Shown: positions 32,057 to 42,342, counted from the first letter of the stretch. The stretch: 64,000 nt of DNA from JAHFUI01 sp039931615 (GCA_039931615.1 JBDTRR010000007.1:62001-126000); one strand, 5' to 3'. The notes: generated from the sequence alone by a model not told the origin. Translations and numbers: made by a program.

Positions 32057-33065
32057 CCCGGAATGGGCGTCCTGGCCGGACGAGAAACTGCTGGACCTCC
32101 GCTTGTGCGATCTCGGCGTCACCATCGAAGGCACCGATCTCGAGGCGCGGATTGCCGAGATCGTCGCCGAACTCGAGGCGCGCGGCCTGCTCTTCCGGCC
32201 GCACTACTGGCTGTCCGATGAGTGGTTCACGCCCGACGACGTGCCGGGCATCGCCATCCCGTTCTATCTCGGCCACCCGCGGCTGGCCCGGCTCGAAGCC
32301 GCCCAGATGCTGGAGGTCGAAGGCGGCGATCCCGAGTCGTGCCTGATGATTCTCCGCCACGAGGCCGGCCACGCCATCGACAACGCCTACCAGCTGCGCG
32401 GCCGGGCGCGACGGCGGCAGCTGTTCGGTCCGCCGGCAACCCCGTATCCCGAGTACTACACGCCGAAGCCGTACAGCAAGAGCTTCGTGCAGCATCTCGA
32501 TCACTGGTACGCGCAGAGCCATCCCGACGAGGATTTTGCCGAGACGTTCGCCGTCTGGCTCGATCCCGACTCGATGTGGGCGACGCGGTACGCGGAATGG
32601 CCGGCGCTGCCCAAGCTCGAATACATGGATCGGCTGATGCGCAGCCTGACTCAGCGCCAGGCGTCGATCACGTCCCGGCGCCAACTCGACCCGCTCCCGA
32701 AGCTGCGCAAGACGCTGCGCGAGCACTACCGCAAGAAGCGCGAACACTACGGCCTCGATCACCCCGATTTCTACGAGAGCGACCTGCGCAAGATGTTCTC
32801 CGACGCGCCGCAATACGCGGCCAATGCGTTGGCGGCCCGGTTCATCCGCAAGATCCGCAAGGAGGTGCGCGGCACGGTGGCCAGCTTCACGGACAGCTAT
32901 CAGTACACGATCGAACAGCTGATCGAAGGAATCATCGCGCGGTGCCGCGATCTGAATCTCCACCTGACCGAGTCCGAAGAAAGCACCAGGATTGATTTCA
33001 TGCTGTTCCTCACGGTGCAGACGATGAACTACCTGCACAGCGGGCGGCATCGGGTCGCGCTATGA
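32049..33065 (+). CDS. HEAGH zinc metallopeptidase-like protein of the gatCA operon
   Basis: The protein has 338 residues with no signal peptide. ILRHEAGHAIDNAY carries HEXXH at 104-108, and HPDEDFAETFAVWL gives a likely third ligand near Glu165, as in the putative zinc-binding metallopeptidase (Peptidase_Mx-like) group. The rest is helical and basic, including KLRKTLREHYRKKREHYG. It overlaps gatA by 8 nt and the ATP-grasp gene by 4 nt, so the four genes are translated together. The substrate is unknown; a cytosolic peptide-modifying or peptide-trimming role with the ATP-grasp partner is inference. Confidence 0.75.
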   Translation: MPDPEWASWPDEKLLDLRLCDLGVTIEGTDLEARIAEIVAELEARGLLFRPHYWLSDEWFTPDDVPGIAIPFYLGHPRLARLEAAQMLEVEGGDPESCLMILRHEAGHAIDNAYQLRGRARRRQLFGPPATPYPEYYTPKPYSKSFVQHLDHWYAQSHPDEDFAETFAVWLDPDSMWATRYAEWPALPKLEYMDRLMRSLTQRQASITSRRQLDPLPKLRKTLREHYRKKREHYGLDHPDFYESDLRKMFSDAPQYAANALAARFIRKIRKEVRGTVASFTDSYQYTIEQLIEGIIARCRDLNLHLTESEESTRIDFMLFLTVQTMNYLHSGRHRVAL

Positions 33066-34093
33066 CGACGACGCGGCTGCGGGTGCTGGCGCTGGTCCAC
33101 CGGCACCTGGTCCCGCCGGCGACCATCGAGGAAGGGACCGACATCGTCTCGGCGCCGTGGCGCACCGAATACGACGTCATCACCACCCTGACGGCGATGG
33201 GGCACGACGTGCGGCCGCTCGGCGTCCACGACGACCTCGGAGACATCCGCCGGACGGTCGCCGACTGGAAGCCGCACATCGCGTTCAACCTGCTCGAAGG
33301 ATTCGACGACATCACGATCTTCGACCAGAACGTCATCAGTTACCTCGAGCTGTTGAAGCTGTCCTATACGGGCTGCAATCCGCGCGGGCTGCTGCTGGCG
33401 CGGGACAAGTCGCTGTCCAAGAAGCTGCTCGCCTATCACCGCATTCCGGTCCCGGAGTCCGAGGTCTTCCGGATCGGCCGCCCGATCCGGCGCCCGAAGC
33501 GGCTGCAGTTCCCCTTGATCGTGAAGTCGCTGACCCAGGAAGCGTCGATCGGCATCTCGCAGGCGTCGGTGGTCGACAGCGACGAGAAGCTGCAGGAGCG
33601 CGTCCTGTTCATCCACGAAAGCGTCGGCACGACGGCGATTGCGGAACGCTACGTCGAAGGACGCGAGCTCTACGTCGGCATCCTCGGGAATCAGACGCTC
33701 CAGGCGCTGCCGGTCTGGGAGCTGTTCTTCACCAACATGCCGGACGGAGCGAAGCGGATCGCCACCGATCGCGTCAAGTGGAGCGTCAAGTATCAGAAGA
33801 AGTACGGCATCGACAGCGGGCCGGCGCGGGATTTACCGGAAGCACTCGGCAACCGGATCCTGCATATGTGCAAACGGGCCTACCGCGCCCTCGAGTTGAG
33901 CGGCTACGCGCGCGTCGACTTGCGCCTGGACGACAACGGGACCGTCTGGCTGCTGGAGGCCAACCCGAATCCGCAGATTGCCCGCGGCGAGGATTTCGCG
34001 GCTTCGGCCGAAAAGGCAGGATTGTCCTATGAGACGGTGCTCCAGCGCATCCTCAACCACGGATTGCGCTGGCAGCCGGAGAGCGTCGCGTAG
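33062..34093 (+). CDS. ATP-grasp ligase (D-Ala-D-Ala ligase-like)
   Basis: The protein has 343 residues. ISYLELLKLSYTGCNPRGLLLARDKSLSKKLLAYHRIPVPE aligns with the early region of D-Ala-D-Ala ligases, FPLIVKSLTQEASIGIS with the ATP-binding strand, and RVDLRLDDNGTVWLLEANPNPQIARGEDF with the metal-binding E-x-N segment. The N-terminal domain is diverged, so a ligase for another amino acid or peptide is more likely than true Ddl. It begins in an ATGA overlap with the metallopeptidase gene. Last gene of the gatC-gatA-peptidase-ligase operon. Confidence 0.82.
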   Translation: MTTTRLRVLALVHRHLVPPATIEEGTDIVSAPWRTEYDVITTLTAMGHDVRPLGVHDDLGDIRRTVADWKPHIAFNLLEGFDDITIFDQNVISYLELLKLSYTGCNPRGLLLARDKSLSKKLLAYHRIPVPESEVFRIGRPIRRPKRLQFPLIVKSLTQEASIGISQASVVDSDEKLQERVLFIHESVGTTAIAERYVEGRELYVGILGNQTLQALPVWELFFTNMPDGAKRIATDRVKWSVKYQKKYGIDSGPARDLPEALGNRILHMCKRAYRALELSGYARVDLRLDDNGTVWLLEANPNPQIARGEDFAASAEKAGLSYETVLQRILNHGLRWQPESVA

Positions 34094-34104
34094 AACGACT
34101 CATT

Positions 34105-34132
34105 GCTGAAGGCGGAGTGCAGAATGCGGAAT
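34105..34132. repeat. Heptamer array of mixed units
   Basis: GCTGAAG, GCGGAGT, GCAGAAT and GCGGAAT follow each other in strict 7-nt register in the gap between two convergent genes. Confidence 0.6.
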
Positions 34133-34143
34133 GGATGCGGCAT

Positions 34144-34407
34144 TCAGAGTTTTTCGAGCAGTTCCGGGGTCCGCAGCTGATCGGCGGGACCGTGCGGAGC
34201 GCTGGGCTTCAGGTAGACCATCGGACGGAGCGAGATCCGTTCGTCGAGGCTCTTGACCACCATCGCGCCGCCGCCGGCCGTCTTCTTCAGTTTGGTAAAG
34301 CCGACGACGACGCAGAAACCGATGAACAGGACGAGCACGAAAATCGTGCTCGATGCCAGTCCCTGGAGGGCGCCCATCACGAGCGCCAGCACGTCCGCAG
34401 AAATCAT
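34144..34407 (-). CDS. Small single-pass membrane protein downstream of rpoZ
   Basis: An 87-residue protein with one long hydrophobic helix (TIFVLVLFIGFCVVVGFT, about 22-39), a basic/Gly segment and a soluble tail. It starts in an ATGA overlap with rpoZ, so it is made from the same message. I do not recognise the family. The gene is likely real given the coupling and its codon use. Confidence 0.6.
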   Translation of the reverse strand: MISADVLALVMGALQGLASSTIFVLVLFIGFCVVVGFTKLKKTAGGGAMVVKSLDERISLRPMVYLKPSAPHGPADQLRTPELLEKL

Positions 34408-34682
34408 GCTTCGCCTTCCTGCCTGGCGACGCGCTTGGGATCTGGCACATCGTAATAGACCAGCCCGCGCCGGACCTCTTCCATCGCGACCCGCTCCAAT
34501 TTGTGCGGAAGAGGGCCTTCTTCGCCGTCGATCCGCGGCCGGGCCCCCCGGCGCAGCTGCTTGGCACGCAACGCCGCCACATCGACAAACAGGAACCGGC
34601 TCTCTATCGGTTGCGCCGGCTCTGCCGGAATCGCCGGGGCATCGTCTTCTGACACGTCATTCCGTTCGCGCTGATCATCCAT
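34404..34682 (-). CDS. rpoZ: RNA polymerase omega subunit
   Basis: The ATG at 34682 gives 92 residues. ESRFLFVDVAALRAKQLRRGARPRI is the omega core, and HKLERVAMEEVRRGLVYYDVP the usual second segment. It aids assembly of the beta' subunit into core RNA polymerase. The first 25 residues are acidic and disordered. It lies behind hsp20 on the minus strand and is coupled to the small membrane protein gene; gmk and spoT, frequent rpoZ neighbours, are absent. Confidence 0.9.
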   Translation of the reverse strand: MDDQRERNDVSEDDAPAIPAEPAQPIESRFLFVDVAALRAKQLRRGARPRIDGEEGPLPHKLERVAMEEVRRGLVYYDVPDPKRVARQEGEA

Positions 34683-34792
34683 GGCGGCCTTACAGGTTAG
34701 CAACTTGGTACGAGATGCGGCAAGTCGGGGGGCCTGCGGCCCACCCGACCTGCCCCGACCTGCCTTAACTACGGCCAGCCACTGCGTTCTGT

Positions 34793-35182
34793 TTACGCGG
34801 CGACGTCGACCTTGATCTGCCGCGGCCTGGCTTCCTCGCGCAACGGCAGCCTGACGCTGAGCACGCCGTTCTTGTAGTCGGCCGAAACCTTGCCGGCATC
34901 GACGGTCTGCGGCAGCGAGAACGAACGGCTGAACGAGCCGTAGCGCCGCTCGACGTGGTGAAACTGCTCCTGCTTGACGTCCCCGGCGAACTTTTTCTCG
35001 CCCTTGATCGTCAACACGAAGTTCTCGACGGTGATGTCGATGTCCTCGCGCGCCATATCGGGGAGCTCGGCCTTCAGCACCAGTTCCTGATCCCCGGTCT
35101 GATAGATGTCGACCGGCGGCATCCAGGTGTCGGCGGCCGCAAACCCAAAGTCCCGAAACGGATCCCAACGCACGATAGCCAT
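34793..35182 (-). CDS. Small heat-shock protein (Hsp20) of the dnaK operon
   Basis: The 129 residues start at the ATG at 35182, which has a strong AAGGAGG ribosome binding site; the longer frame is not homologous. The alpha-crystallin domain runs from VDIYQTGDQELVLKAELPDM to NGVLSVRLPLREE. It holds unfolding proteins for DnaK. The gap to the dnaK stop is only 37 nt with no terminator, so it is co-transcribed with dnaK. Confidence 0.93.
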   Translation of the reverse strand: MAIVRWDPFRDFGFAAADTWMPPVDIYQTGDQELVLKAELPDMAREDIDITVENFVLTIKGEKKFAGDVKQEQFHHVERRYGSFSRSFSLPQTVDAGKVSADYKNGVLSVRLPLREEARPRQIKVDVAA

Positions 35183-35219
35183 ATCTGCCTCCTTGAGTGT
35201 CCGGTTGGTTACTACCTGG

Positions 35220-37115
<1,896 letters not shown>

Positions 37116-37150
37116 AGCCGTTGCCCTCCCCAATTTCTTAAGCTTCATGG

Positions 37151-37179
37151 AGTATAGGGTCAGCATGAGTGCATGTCAA
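37151..37179 (-). promoter_or_regulatory. Sigma70-type promoter of dnaK
   Basis: TTGACA (37174-37179) and TATACT (37151-37156) are separated by 17 nt on the minus strand, 35 nt upstream of the dnaK ATG. It sits in an AT-rich pocket. Two copies of ATGAGTG (plus strand, 37165 and 37190) flank the -35 and could be an operator, but neither a CIRCE nor a HAIR element is recognised. Confidence 0.75.
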
Positions 37180-37242
37180 GCATTTTATATGAGTGTTTAC
37201 TAATCATATATTGACCGATTGACTGCTGAGTTCAGTCCTAGC

Positions 37243-37298
37243 CCCAGTCCCTTTGCCTTTCCCTTTTTGCCTTTTGCCTTTTGCCTTTTGCCTTTTGC
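37243..37298. repeat. Heptanucleotide array ending in (CTTTTGC)4
   Basis: Eight units in strict 7-nt register: CCCAGTC, CCTTTGC, CTTTCCC, TTTTTGC, then four exact CTTTTGC. It lies between dnaK and the divergent hsp20. Confidence 0.9.
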
Positions 37299-37312
37299 TG
37301 CGATCATCGGTC

Positions 37313-37771
37313 ATGCGACCGCGCTTCCTCTCCGCCACGCTCCCCTCCGAAGTCGCTGACTACGCCGACGAGATCCGGCTGGCGTTCCTCGATCTCGGCC
37401 GCGCGCTGACCACCGAGTCGTTGACCGGCGAGTGCTCACCGGTCCTCGATGTCTACGAGAACGACAAGTGGATTGAAATCGTTGTCGACCTGCCGGGGGT
37501 CGACGCCGCCGCCATCCGGGTGACCGCGAAGGCCGACACGGTGCTGATCGTCGGCGAGAAGGCGCGGCGCCGGCCGCACGCCGACTCCTCGTTCCACCTG
37601 GTGGAGCGCGACTTCGGACGGTTCGCGCGCGTCGTCCGCGTCGGTCTGGCGTGCGACTTCGCCAGGGCCCGGGCCCGGCTCGCCGACGGTGAGCTGCGTC
37701 TGTCGCTGCCGAAGATCGCCGACCGGCGCGGCATCGTGATCTCGATTCCCGTCACCTGCCCCGTTACCTGA
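37313..37771 (+). CDS. Second Hsp20/alpha-crystallin family protein
   Basis: The ATG at 37313 gives 152 residues; the in-frame extension upstream is encoded by the CTTTTGC array and is not real protein. VLDVYENDKWIEIVVDLPGVDAAAIRVTAKADTVLIVGEKARRR is the start of the alpha-crystallin domain and LADGELRLSLPKI its end. It differs from the dnaK-linked Hsp20 by a longer N-terminus. It is divergent from dnaK. Confidence 0.85.
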   Translation: MRPRFLSATLPSEVADYADEIRLAFLDLGRALTTESLTGECSPVLDVYENDKWIEIVVDLPGVDAAAIRVTAKADTVLIVGEKARRRPHADSSFHLVERDFGRFARVVRVGLACDFARARARLADGELRLSLPKIADRRGIVISIPVTCPVT

Positions 37772-37823
37772 TCGAGCGCATCAGCAGGTTGCCGCCGGGC
37801 GGATTGTGGTTCATGATGCCTTC

Positions 37824-38648
37824 GTGCGCATTTTGTTCATCGGCGACATCGTCGGCCGGCCCGGCCGCGACCTGCTGAAACGCGGGCTGGCAACCGTCGT
37901 CGACCACCACAGCATCGACGTCGTCATCGCCAACGCGGAGAATTCCGCGGCCGGGTTCGGCATTACTCGCGAGATCGGCGATCAACTGCTGGAGTGGGGC
38001 GTCGACGTGATGACGTCGGGAAACCACATCTGGGACAAGCGGGAGGCGCTCGACTACATCGGCACTGAGCCGCGGCTGCTCCGGCCAGCCAACTACCCCG
38101 CCGGCGCGCCGGGAAACGGCAGCTACCTGGCGCGAACCCGCCACGGCGAAACGATCGGCGTGATCAACATCATGGGCCGCGTCTTCATGTTGAACATCGA
38201 CGATCCGTTCGCCGTCGTCCTGCGCGAAATCGAGGCGATGCGGGAGCGGACGCGGACCATCTTCGTCGACTTCCACGCCGAAGCGACCTCGGAAAAGATT
38301 GCGATGGGCTGGCATCTCGACGGCCGCGTCTCGGCCGTCGTCGGCACCCACACGCACGTCCAGACCGCCGACGAGCGGATCCTGCCGAAGGGGACCGCCT
38401 ATCTCACCGACGTCGGGATGACCGGACCGCACGATTCGATCATCGGCGTCGAGACCGCGGCGGCGCTCGGCAAGTTCCTGACCGCGTTGCCGGCCAGATT
38501 CGAGACGGCGACCGCCAATCCCCGGCTCCATGCGGTGATCGTCGAAACCGATTCGAAGACCGGCCGCGCCGTCGATATCGAGCGCTTGAGCCTGGGCGTC
38601 GACGATCTCGCCGAGATCGGCGTCCCGCACCTGCAGCCGGTCAGCTGA
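37824..38648 (+). CDS. ymdB: YmdB-type metallophosphoesterase (2',3'-cyclic-nucleotide phosphodiesterase family)
   Basis: The GTG at 37824 (VRILFIGDIVGRPGR) matches the family N-terminus and gives 274 residues; a GTG six codons upstream is possible. Metal-binding segments are GDIVGRPGR, NAENSAAGFG, GNHIWDKRE, FHAEATSEK and GTHTHVQTAD. In Firmicutes and Deinococcus it hydrolyses cyclic nucleotides and interacts with Rny; rny occurs later in this window, though not adjacent. xseA follows 11 nt downstream. Confidence 0.93.
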   Translation: MRILFIGDIVGRPGRDLLKRGLATVVDHHSIDVVIANAENSAAGFGITREIGDQLLEWGVDVMTSGNHIWDKREALDYIGTEPRLLRPANYPAGAPGNGSYLARTRHGETIGVINIMGRVFMLNIDDPFAVVLREIEAMRERTRTIFVDFHAEATSEKIAMGWHLDGRVSAVVGTHTHVQTADERILPKGTAYLTDVGMTGPHDSIIGVETAAALGKFLTALPARFETATANPRLHAVIVETDSKTGRAVDIERLSLGVDDLAEIGVPHLQPVS

Positions 38649-38659
38649 ACCCCACCGCG

Positions 38660-40165
38660 ATGTCCGACCTGTTCGACCTGCCGTTCGAAGAGGAAGACGG
38701 CGAGGACCCGCGGGTGGACGACGTCCGCCTGACGCCCCCGGTACCCGTCGCTGCGCTTCCGATAGACACGCCGGTTGGGCGGCGAGGTCCGGACCCGATC
38801 CCCGCCGTACCCGCCGTGGTGCCACGGCGCCGCATCCTCACCGTCACCGAGCTCACCATCCGCGTCCGCGATCTGTTGGAAACCGAGCTGTTCGAAGTGT
38901 GGGTCGAGGGCGAGCTCTCCAACTGCCGGACCTGGAACACCGGCCACGTTTATTTCACGTTGAAAGACGGCGGGGCCCAGGTGCGCGGCGTGATTTTCCG
39001 GTCGTCGCTCCGCTATCTGAAATTCAAGCCGGGTGACGGCATGCGCGTGGTGGCGCGCGGCCGGATGTCGGTCTACGAGCCCAAGGGCGAGTATCAGCTC
39101 GTCTGCGAGCACCTCGAGCCGCAGGGGCTGGGCGCGCTGCAGCTGGCGTTCGATCAGCTGAAGAAACGGCTGCACGCGGAAGGCCTGTTCGACGCCGCCC
39201 GCAAGCGGCCGCTGCCGGCGCTGCCGCGCAAGATCGGGATCGTCACCTCGCTCGACGGCGCCGCAATCCGCGACATCATCAAGGTGCTGGCGCGGCGCTA
39301 CGCCAATGCCCATCTCGTCATCTGCCCGGCCCGGGTCCAGGGCGAAGGCGCGGCGCTCGAAATTGCCCGCGGTCTGCGGGCGATCGGGCGGGTTCCCGGC
39401 GTCGACGTCATCATCGTCGGCCGCGGCGGCGGCGCGATCGAAGATCTCTGGGCGTTCAACGACGAAGTCGTGGCACGCGCGATCGCCGCCTCGCCGGTCC
39501 CGGTCATCTCGGCGGTGGGCCACGAGAGCGACATGACCATCGCCGATTTCGTCGCCGACCTGCGCGCGCCGACGCCGTCGGCGGCCGCCGAGCTGGTGGT
39601 GGCGCGGAAGGACGAGTTCCGGGCCCGGATCGATCGGTTGTCGGATCGGCTGACCGCGGCGGCGCGGACGAGAGTCCACGGTCTGAGCCGGCGCGTGCAC
39701 ATCCTGAGCGCGAGGCCGGCGTTTGCCGGCGTTCCCGGCCGGCTCGCGATGCGCGACCGGCACGCCGCGGAGCTGACCTACGCGCTGGCGCGCGTCATGC
39801 GGGCCGGTCTCACCTCGCGAGACCGTCGACTGCAGCTGCTGCGGCGCCAGCTGGAAACCTGCGACCTCGGCAAGTCGCTGGCCGGGATCCGCACGCGGCT
39901 GGTCGCCGGCGAGGGGCGTCTGGCGGCCGCCATCGTCCGCTCGCTCCACCGGGCCGATGGGCAGCTGCGCGGCTGCGCCAGCCGGCTGGAGTCGCTCAGC
40001 CCGCTCGCGGTCCTGGCTCGAGGCTACGCGGTGTGCTGGACCGCCGACAGCACCCGCATCGTTCGCGACGCGGCCGACCTCGCGGTCGGCGACGCGGTCC
40101 GCGTCACGCTGGCCAGGGGTGAGCTGGATTGCGAAGTCCGTGATAGAAAGATGGACCAACGGTAA
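38660..40165 (+). CDS. xseA: Exodeoxyribonuclease VII large subunit
   Basis: The 501 residues include an acidic, Pro-rich N-terminal extension of about 55. The OB-fold follows (LTVTELTIRVRDLLETELFEVWVEGELSNCRTWNTGHVYFTLKD), then the catalytic domain with VGRGGGAIEDLWAFNDE and ISAVGHESDMTIADFVADLRAPTPSAAAEL, then a coiled coil and the GYAVCW tail. It degrades single-stranded DNA with XseB, encoded next (6-nt gap). Confidence 0.96.
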   Translation: MSDLFDLPFEEEDGEDPRVDDVRLTPPVPVAALPIDTPVGRRGPDPIPAVPAVVPRRRILTVTELTIRVRDLLETELFEVWVEGELSNCRTWNTGHVYFTLKDGGAQVRGVIFRSSLRYLKFKPGDGMRVVARGRMSVYEPKGEYQLVCEHLEPQGLGALQLAFDQLKKRLHAEGLFDAARKRPLPALPRKIGIVTSLDGAAIRDIIKVLARRYANAHLVICPARVQGEGAALEIARGLRAIGRVPGVDVIIVGRGGGAIEDLWAFNDEVVARAIAASPVPVISAVGHESDMTIADFVADLRAPTPSAAAELVVARKDEFRARIDRLSDRLTAAARTRVHGLSRRVHILSARPAFAGVPGRLAMRDRHAAELTYALARVMRAGLTSRDRRLQLLRRQLETCDLGKSLAGIRTRLVAGEGRLAAAIVRSLHRADGQLRGCASRLESLSPLAVLARGYAVCWTADSTRIVRDAADLAVGDAVRVTLARGELDCEVRDRKMDQR

Positions 40166-40170
40166 CGCGC

Positions 40171-40443
40171 GTGGATACCTCAATCAAGGACTTCGAAGCC
40201 GCCATCGCCGAGCTCGAATCGATCGTCAAGAAGCTCGAAGAAGGCGACATGGCGCTCGAACCGTCGCTGGCACTTTACGAACGCGGCGTGCAGCTGTCGC
40301 GGTTCTGCCACGCCCGGCTCGAGGAGGCGGAGCGGCGGATCGAAATCCTCGGCGAGCGCGGCGAGCTCAGGCCCGCGCCGTCCTCGCTGACGGCCACCGC
40401 CGAGGCCTCCGGCACGCCGATCATCAAGCGCGACCGCCCGTGA
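40171..40443 (+). CDS. xseB: Exodeoxyribonuclease VII small subunit
   Basis: A 90-residue protein starting with GTG. IKDFEAAIAELESIVKKLEEGDMALEPSLALYERGVQLSRFCHARLEEAERRIEIL is the whole XseB helical hairpin. The tail to residue 90 is unstructured. Coupled to ispA by a GTGA overlap. Confidence 0.95.
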   Translation: MDTSIKDFEAAIAELESIVKKLEEGDMALEPSLALYERGVQLSRFCHARLEEAERRIEILGERGELRPAPSSLTATAEASGTPIIKRDRP

Positions 40444-41429
40444 CCGCCGCGCCGGCCTCCTTCGACGCCTTCCTACGTCTCGTCCGCGCTCGTGTCGACG
40501 AGGCACTCGACCGGTATCTCCCGCGGGCGCCGGCCTGCCCCGCCATGATCAGCGAGGCGATGCGCTACGGCGTCCTGGCTGGTGGGAAGCGTCTGCGCCC
40601 ATCGCTGACCCTGGCGGCGGCCGACGCCGTGGCACGCCGCCATGCCGACACGGCGCGAGGCAGAGAGCCGGGGTCTGACACGGGGCGCAGCTTCAGCAGC
40701 GCCGTCGATCTCGCCATGCCCGCGGCCTGCGCGATCGAACTGATCCACACCTATTCGCTGATCCACGACGACCTGCCGGCGATGGACAACGACACCCTGC
40801 GCCGTGGGCGGCCGACGCTGCACGTCGTCTACGGCGACGGCGTCGCGATTCTCGTCGGCGACGGCTTGCAGGCCGAAGCGTTCGCCCTGCTCGCCCGGGA
40901 GCCGAGCGGCAGCGACCCGGAACTGGTCGCGCGGAAGCTTCGGGTGCTGCAGGTGATCGGCGACGCGGCCAGTTCGACCGGCCTGGTCGGCGGGCAGGCG
41001 ATCGATCTCCAGGCGGCCGGCCAGGCGCCCGGCCATGCCATCACGCTCGACGCCGACGGGCTGCGGGCGATGCATGCACGCAAGACCGGCGCGCTGATCC
41101 GCGCCTCGGCGGTGAGCGGGGCACTCATGGGCGGCGGGGATCAGCACGCCGTCGACGCGGTGGCGCAGTACGCGTCCGAACTCGGTCTGGCGTTCCAAAT
41201 CGTCGACGACATCCTCGACGTCGAGGGCAGCGCCGGCGAACTGGGGAAGACGGCCGGCAAGGATGCCTCCGGCGCCAAGCCGACCTACCCCGCCCTGTTC
41301 GGTCTCGAGCAGTCCCGATCTCTGGCTGCCGAGTGCGTCGGCCGCGCCCGGCAGATACTCGGGCAGGCCGGCCTGGCCGACGGCTGGCTTTCAGACATCG
41401 CCGACTGGGTGGTGTCGCGAAAGAATTGA
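40440..41429 (+). CDS. ispA: Polyprenyl (farnesyl/geranylgeranyl) diphosphate synthase
   Basis: The GTG at 40440 overlaps the xseB stop and gives 329 residues. The first Asp-rich motif is HDDLPAMDND and the second FQIVDDILDVEG; GGKRLRPSLTLAAADAV binds the pyrophosphate. It extends DMAPP/GPP with IPP to C15 or C20 products for quinones and lipid carriers. An unusual Arg/Ser/Gly-rich insert (RHADTARGREPGSDTGRSFS) sits between helices before the first motif. The xseA-xseB-ispA-tlyA order often also carries dxs, which is missing here. Confidence 0.93.
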   Translation: MTAAPASFDAFLRLVRARVDEALDRYLPRAPACPAMISEAMRYGVLAGGKRLRPSLTLAAADAVARRHADTARGREPGSDTGRSFSSAVDLAMPAACAIELIHTYSLIHDDLPAMDNDTLRRGRPTLHVVYGDGVAILVGDGLQAEAFALLAREPSGSDPELVARKLRVLQVIGDAASSTGLVGGQAIDLQAAGQAPGHAITLDADGLRAMHARKTGALIRASAVSGALMGGGDQHAVDAVAQYASELGLAFQIVDDILDVEGSAGELGKTAGKDASGAKPTYPALFGLEQSRSLAAECVGRARQILGQAGLADGWLSDIADWVVSRKN

Positions 41430-41442
41430 CGCGGAGCGTCGA

Positions 41443-42192
41443 TTGACCGTGGTCAACCGCAAGATCCGGCTGGACGTGGCGCTGTTCGAGCGCGGCCTGG
41501 TCCCGTCGCGCGAGCGCGCCCGCGCGCTGATCCTGGCCGGCCAGGTCAAGGTCGACGGGCAGGTCGTCTCAAAGGCCGGCGCCGCGGTCGGCGATCGGGC
41601 CGAGGTCGAGCTCGCGGCCCCGGATCATCCCTACGTCGGCCGTGGCGGCATCAAGCTGGCCCACGCCCTCGACGTGTTTGCCATCTTCGTCTCTGGACGC
41701 CGGGCGCTGGATGTCGGCGCTTCGACCGGCGGCTTCACCGATGTCCTGCTCCAGCGTGACGCGGCCAGCGTCATTGCCCTCGATGTCGGCCGCGGGCAGC
41801 TCGACTGGCGGCTGCGGACCGATCCCCGCGTCGTCGTCCGCGAACGGGTCAACGCCAGGGCGCTGACCGATCAAGACGTGCCGCACCCGGTCGACCTGGT
41901 CACGATCGACGTCTCGTTCATCTCGCTGCGCCACATCTTTCCCGCTTTGCCACCGTTTCTCGCCCCCGGCGCGGATGTGGTGGCGCTGGTCAAGCCGCAG
42001 TTCGAGGCCGGCCGGCACGAAGTGGGCAAACACGGCCTGGTGACCGACCCGTCGATTCACGACCAGGTGATCGCGCGCGTGACGGGTGAGGCCGAGGCGA
42101 ACGGGCTGATCCGCCGCGGCATGACCCCGTCACCGATCACCGGCGCGACCGGGAATCGGGAGTTCTTCCTGCACCTGCGCAGGCAGACCTGA
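41443..42192 (+). CDS. tlyA: TlyA-family rRNA 2'-O-methyltransferase / hemolysin-like protein
   Basis: The TTG at 41443 has GGAG 6 nt upstream and gives 249 residues; a GTG two codons later is possible. An S4 RNA-binding domain (RLDVALFERGLVPSRERARALILAGQVKVDGQVV) precedes an FtsJ-like methyltransferase domain with RALDVGASTGGFTDVLLQRDA (SAM site) and DLVTIDVSFISLRHI. It modifies ribosomal RNA; homologues in mycobacteria determine capreomycin sensitivity. Encoded 13 nt after ispA. Confidence 0.93.
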   Translation: MTVVNRKIRLDVALFERGLVPSRERARALILAGQVKVDGQVVSKAGAAVGDRAEVELAAPDHPYVGRGGIKLAHALDVFAIFVSGRRALDVGASTGGFTDVLLQRDAASVIALDVGRGQLDWRLRTDPRVVVRERVNARALTDQDVPHPVDLVTIDVSFISLRHIFPALPPFLAPGADVVALVKPQFEAGRHEVGKHGLVTDPSIHDQVIARVTGEAEANGLIRRGMTPSPITGATGNREFFLHLRRQT

Positions 42193-42200
42193 CGAGTTCC

Positions 42201-42290
42201 GAAAAGGGGCCGGTGTCCGGTTGCCGGGAAAAGGGGCCGTGCCCCTTTTCGCCTGTCGCCTTCGAAAAGGGGTACCGCCCCTTTTTTCGC
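42201..42290. repeat. AAAAGGGG/CCCCTTTT palindromes between tlyA and nadK
   Basis: Two full palindromes, AAAAGGGG-CCGTG-CCCCTTTT (42229-42249) and AAAAGGGG-TACCG-CCCCTTTTTT (42265-42286), plus a half-site AAAAGGGGCC (42202-42211). The second looks like a Rho-independent terminator, but the duplicated form and the copy inside lpxB point to a repeat family. Confidence 0.8.
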
Positions 42291-42342
42291 TCAGGCCAGC
42301 CCTTTGTCAGGGTCGTGTCCTTTGTGGTTGGATAGACGGTCG

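Noticed and set aside
37165..37196. CIRCE or HAIR operator upstream of dnaK
   Set aside because: The boxes are direct repeats of ATGAGTG, not the inverted TTAGCACTC/GAGTGCTAA or CTTGAGT/ACTCAAG pairs.
37253..37312. N-terminal extension of the second Hsp20 (MPFPFCLLPFAF...)
   Set aside because: It is encoded by the CTTTTGC array and has no counterpart in the family; the ATG at 37313 is the likely start.
42265..42286. Plain Rho-independent terminator for tlyA
   Set aside because: It has stem and T-tract, but the duplicated copy beside it and the copy inside lpxB fit a repeat family better; it may still terminate transcription.
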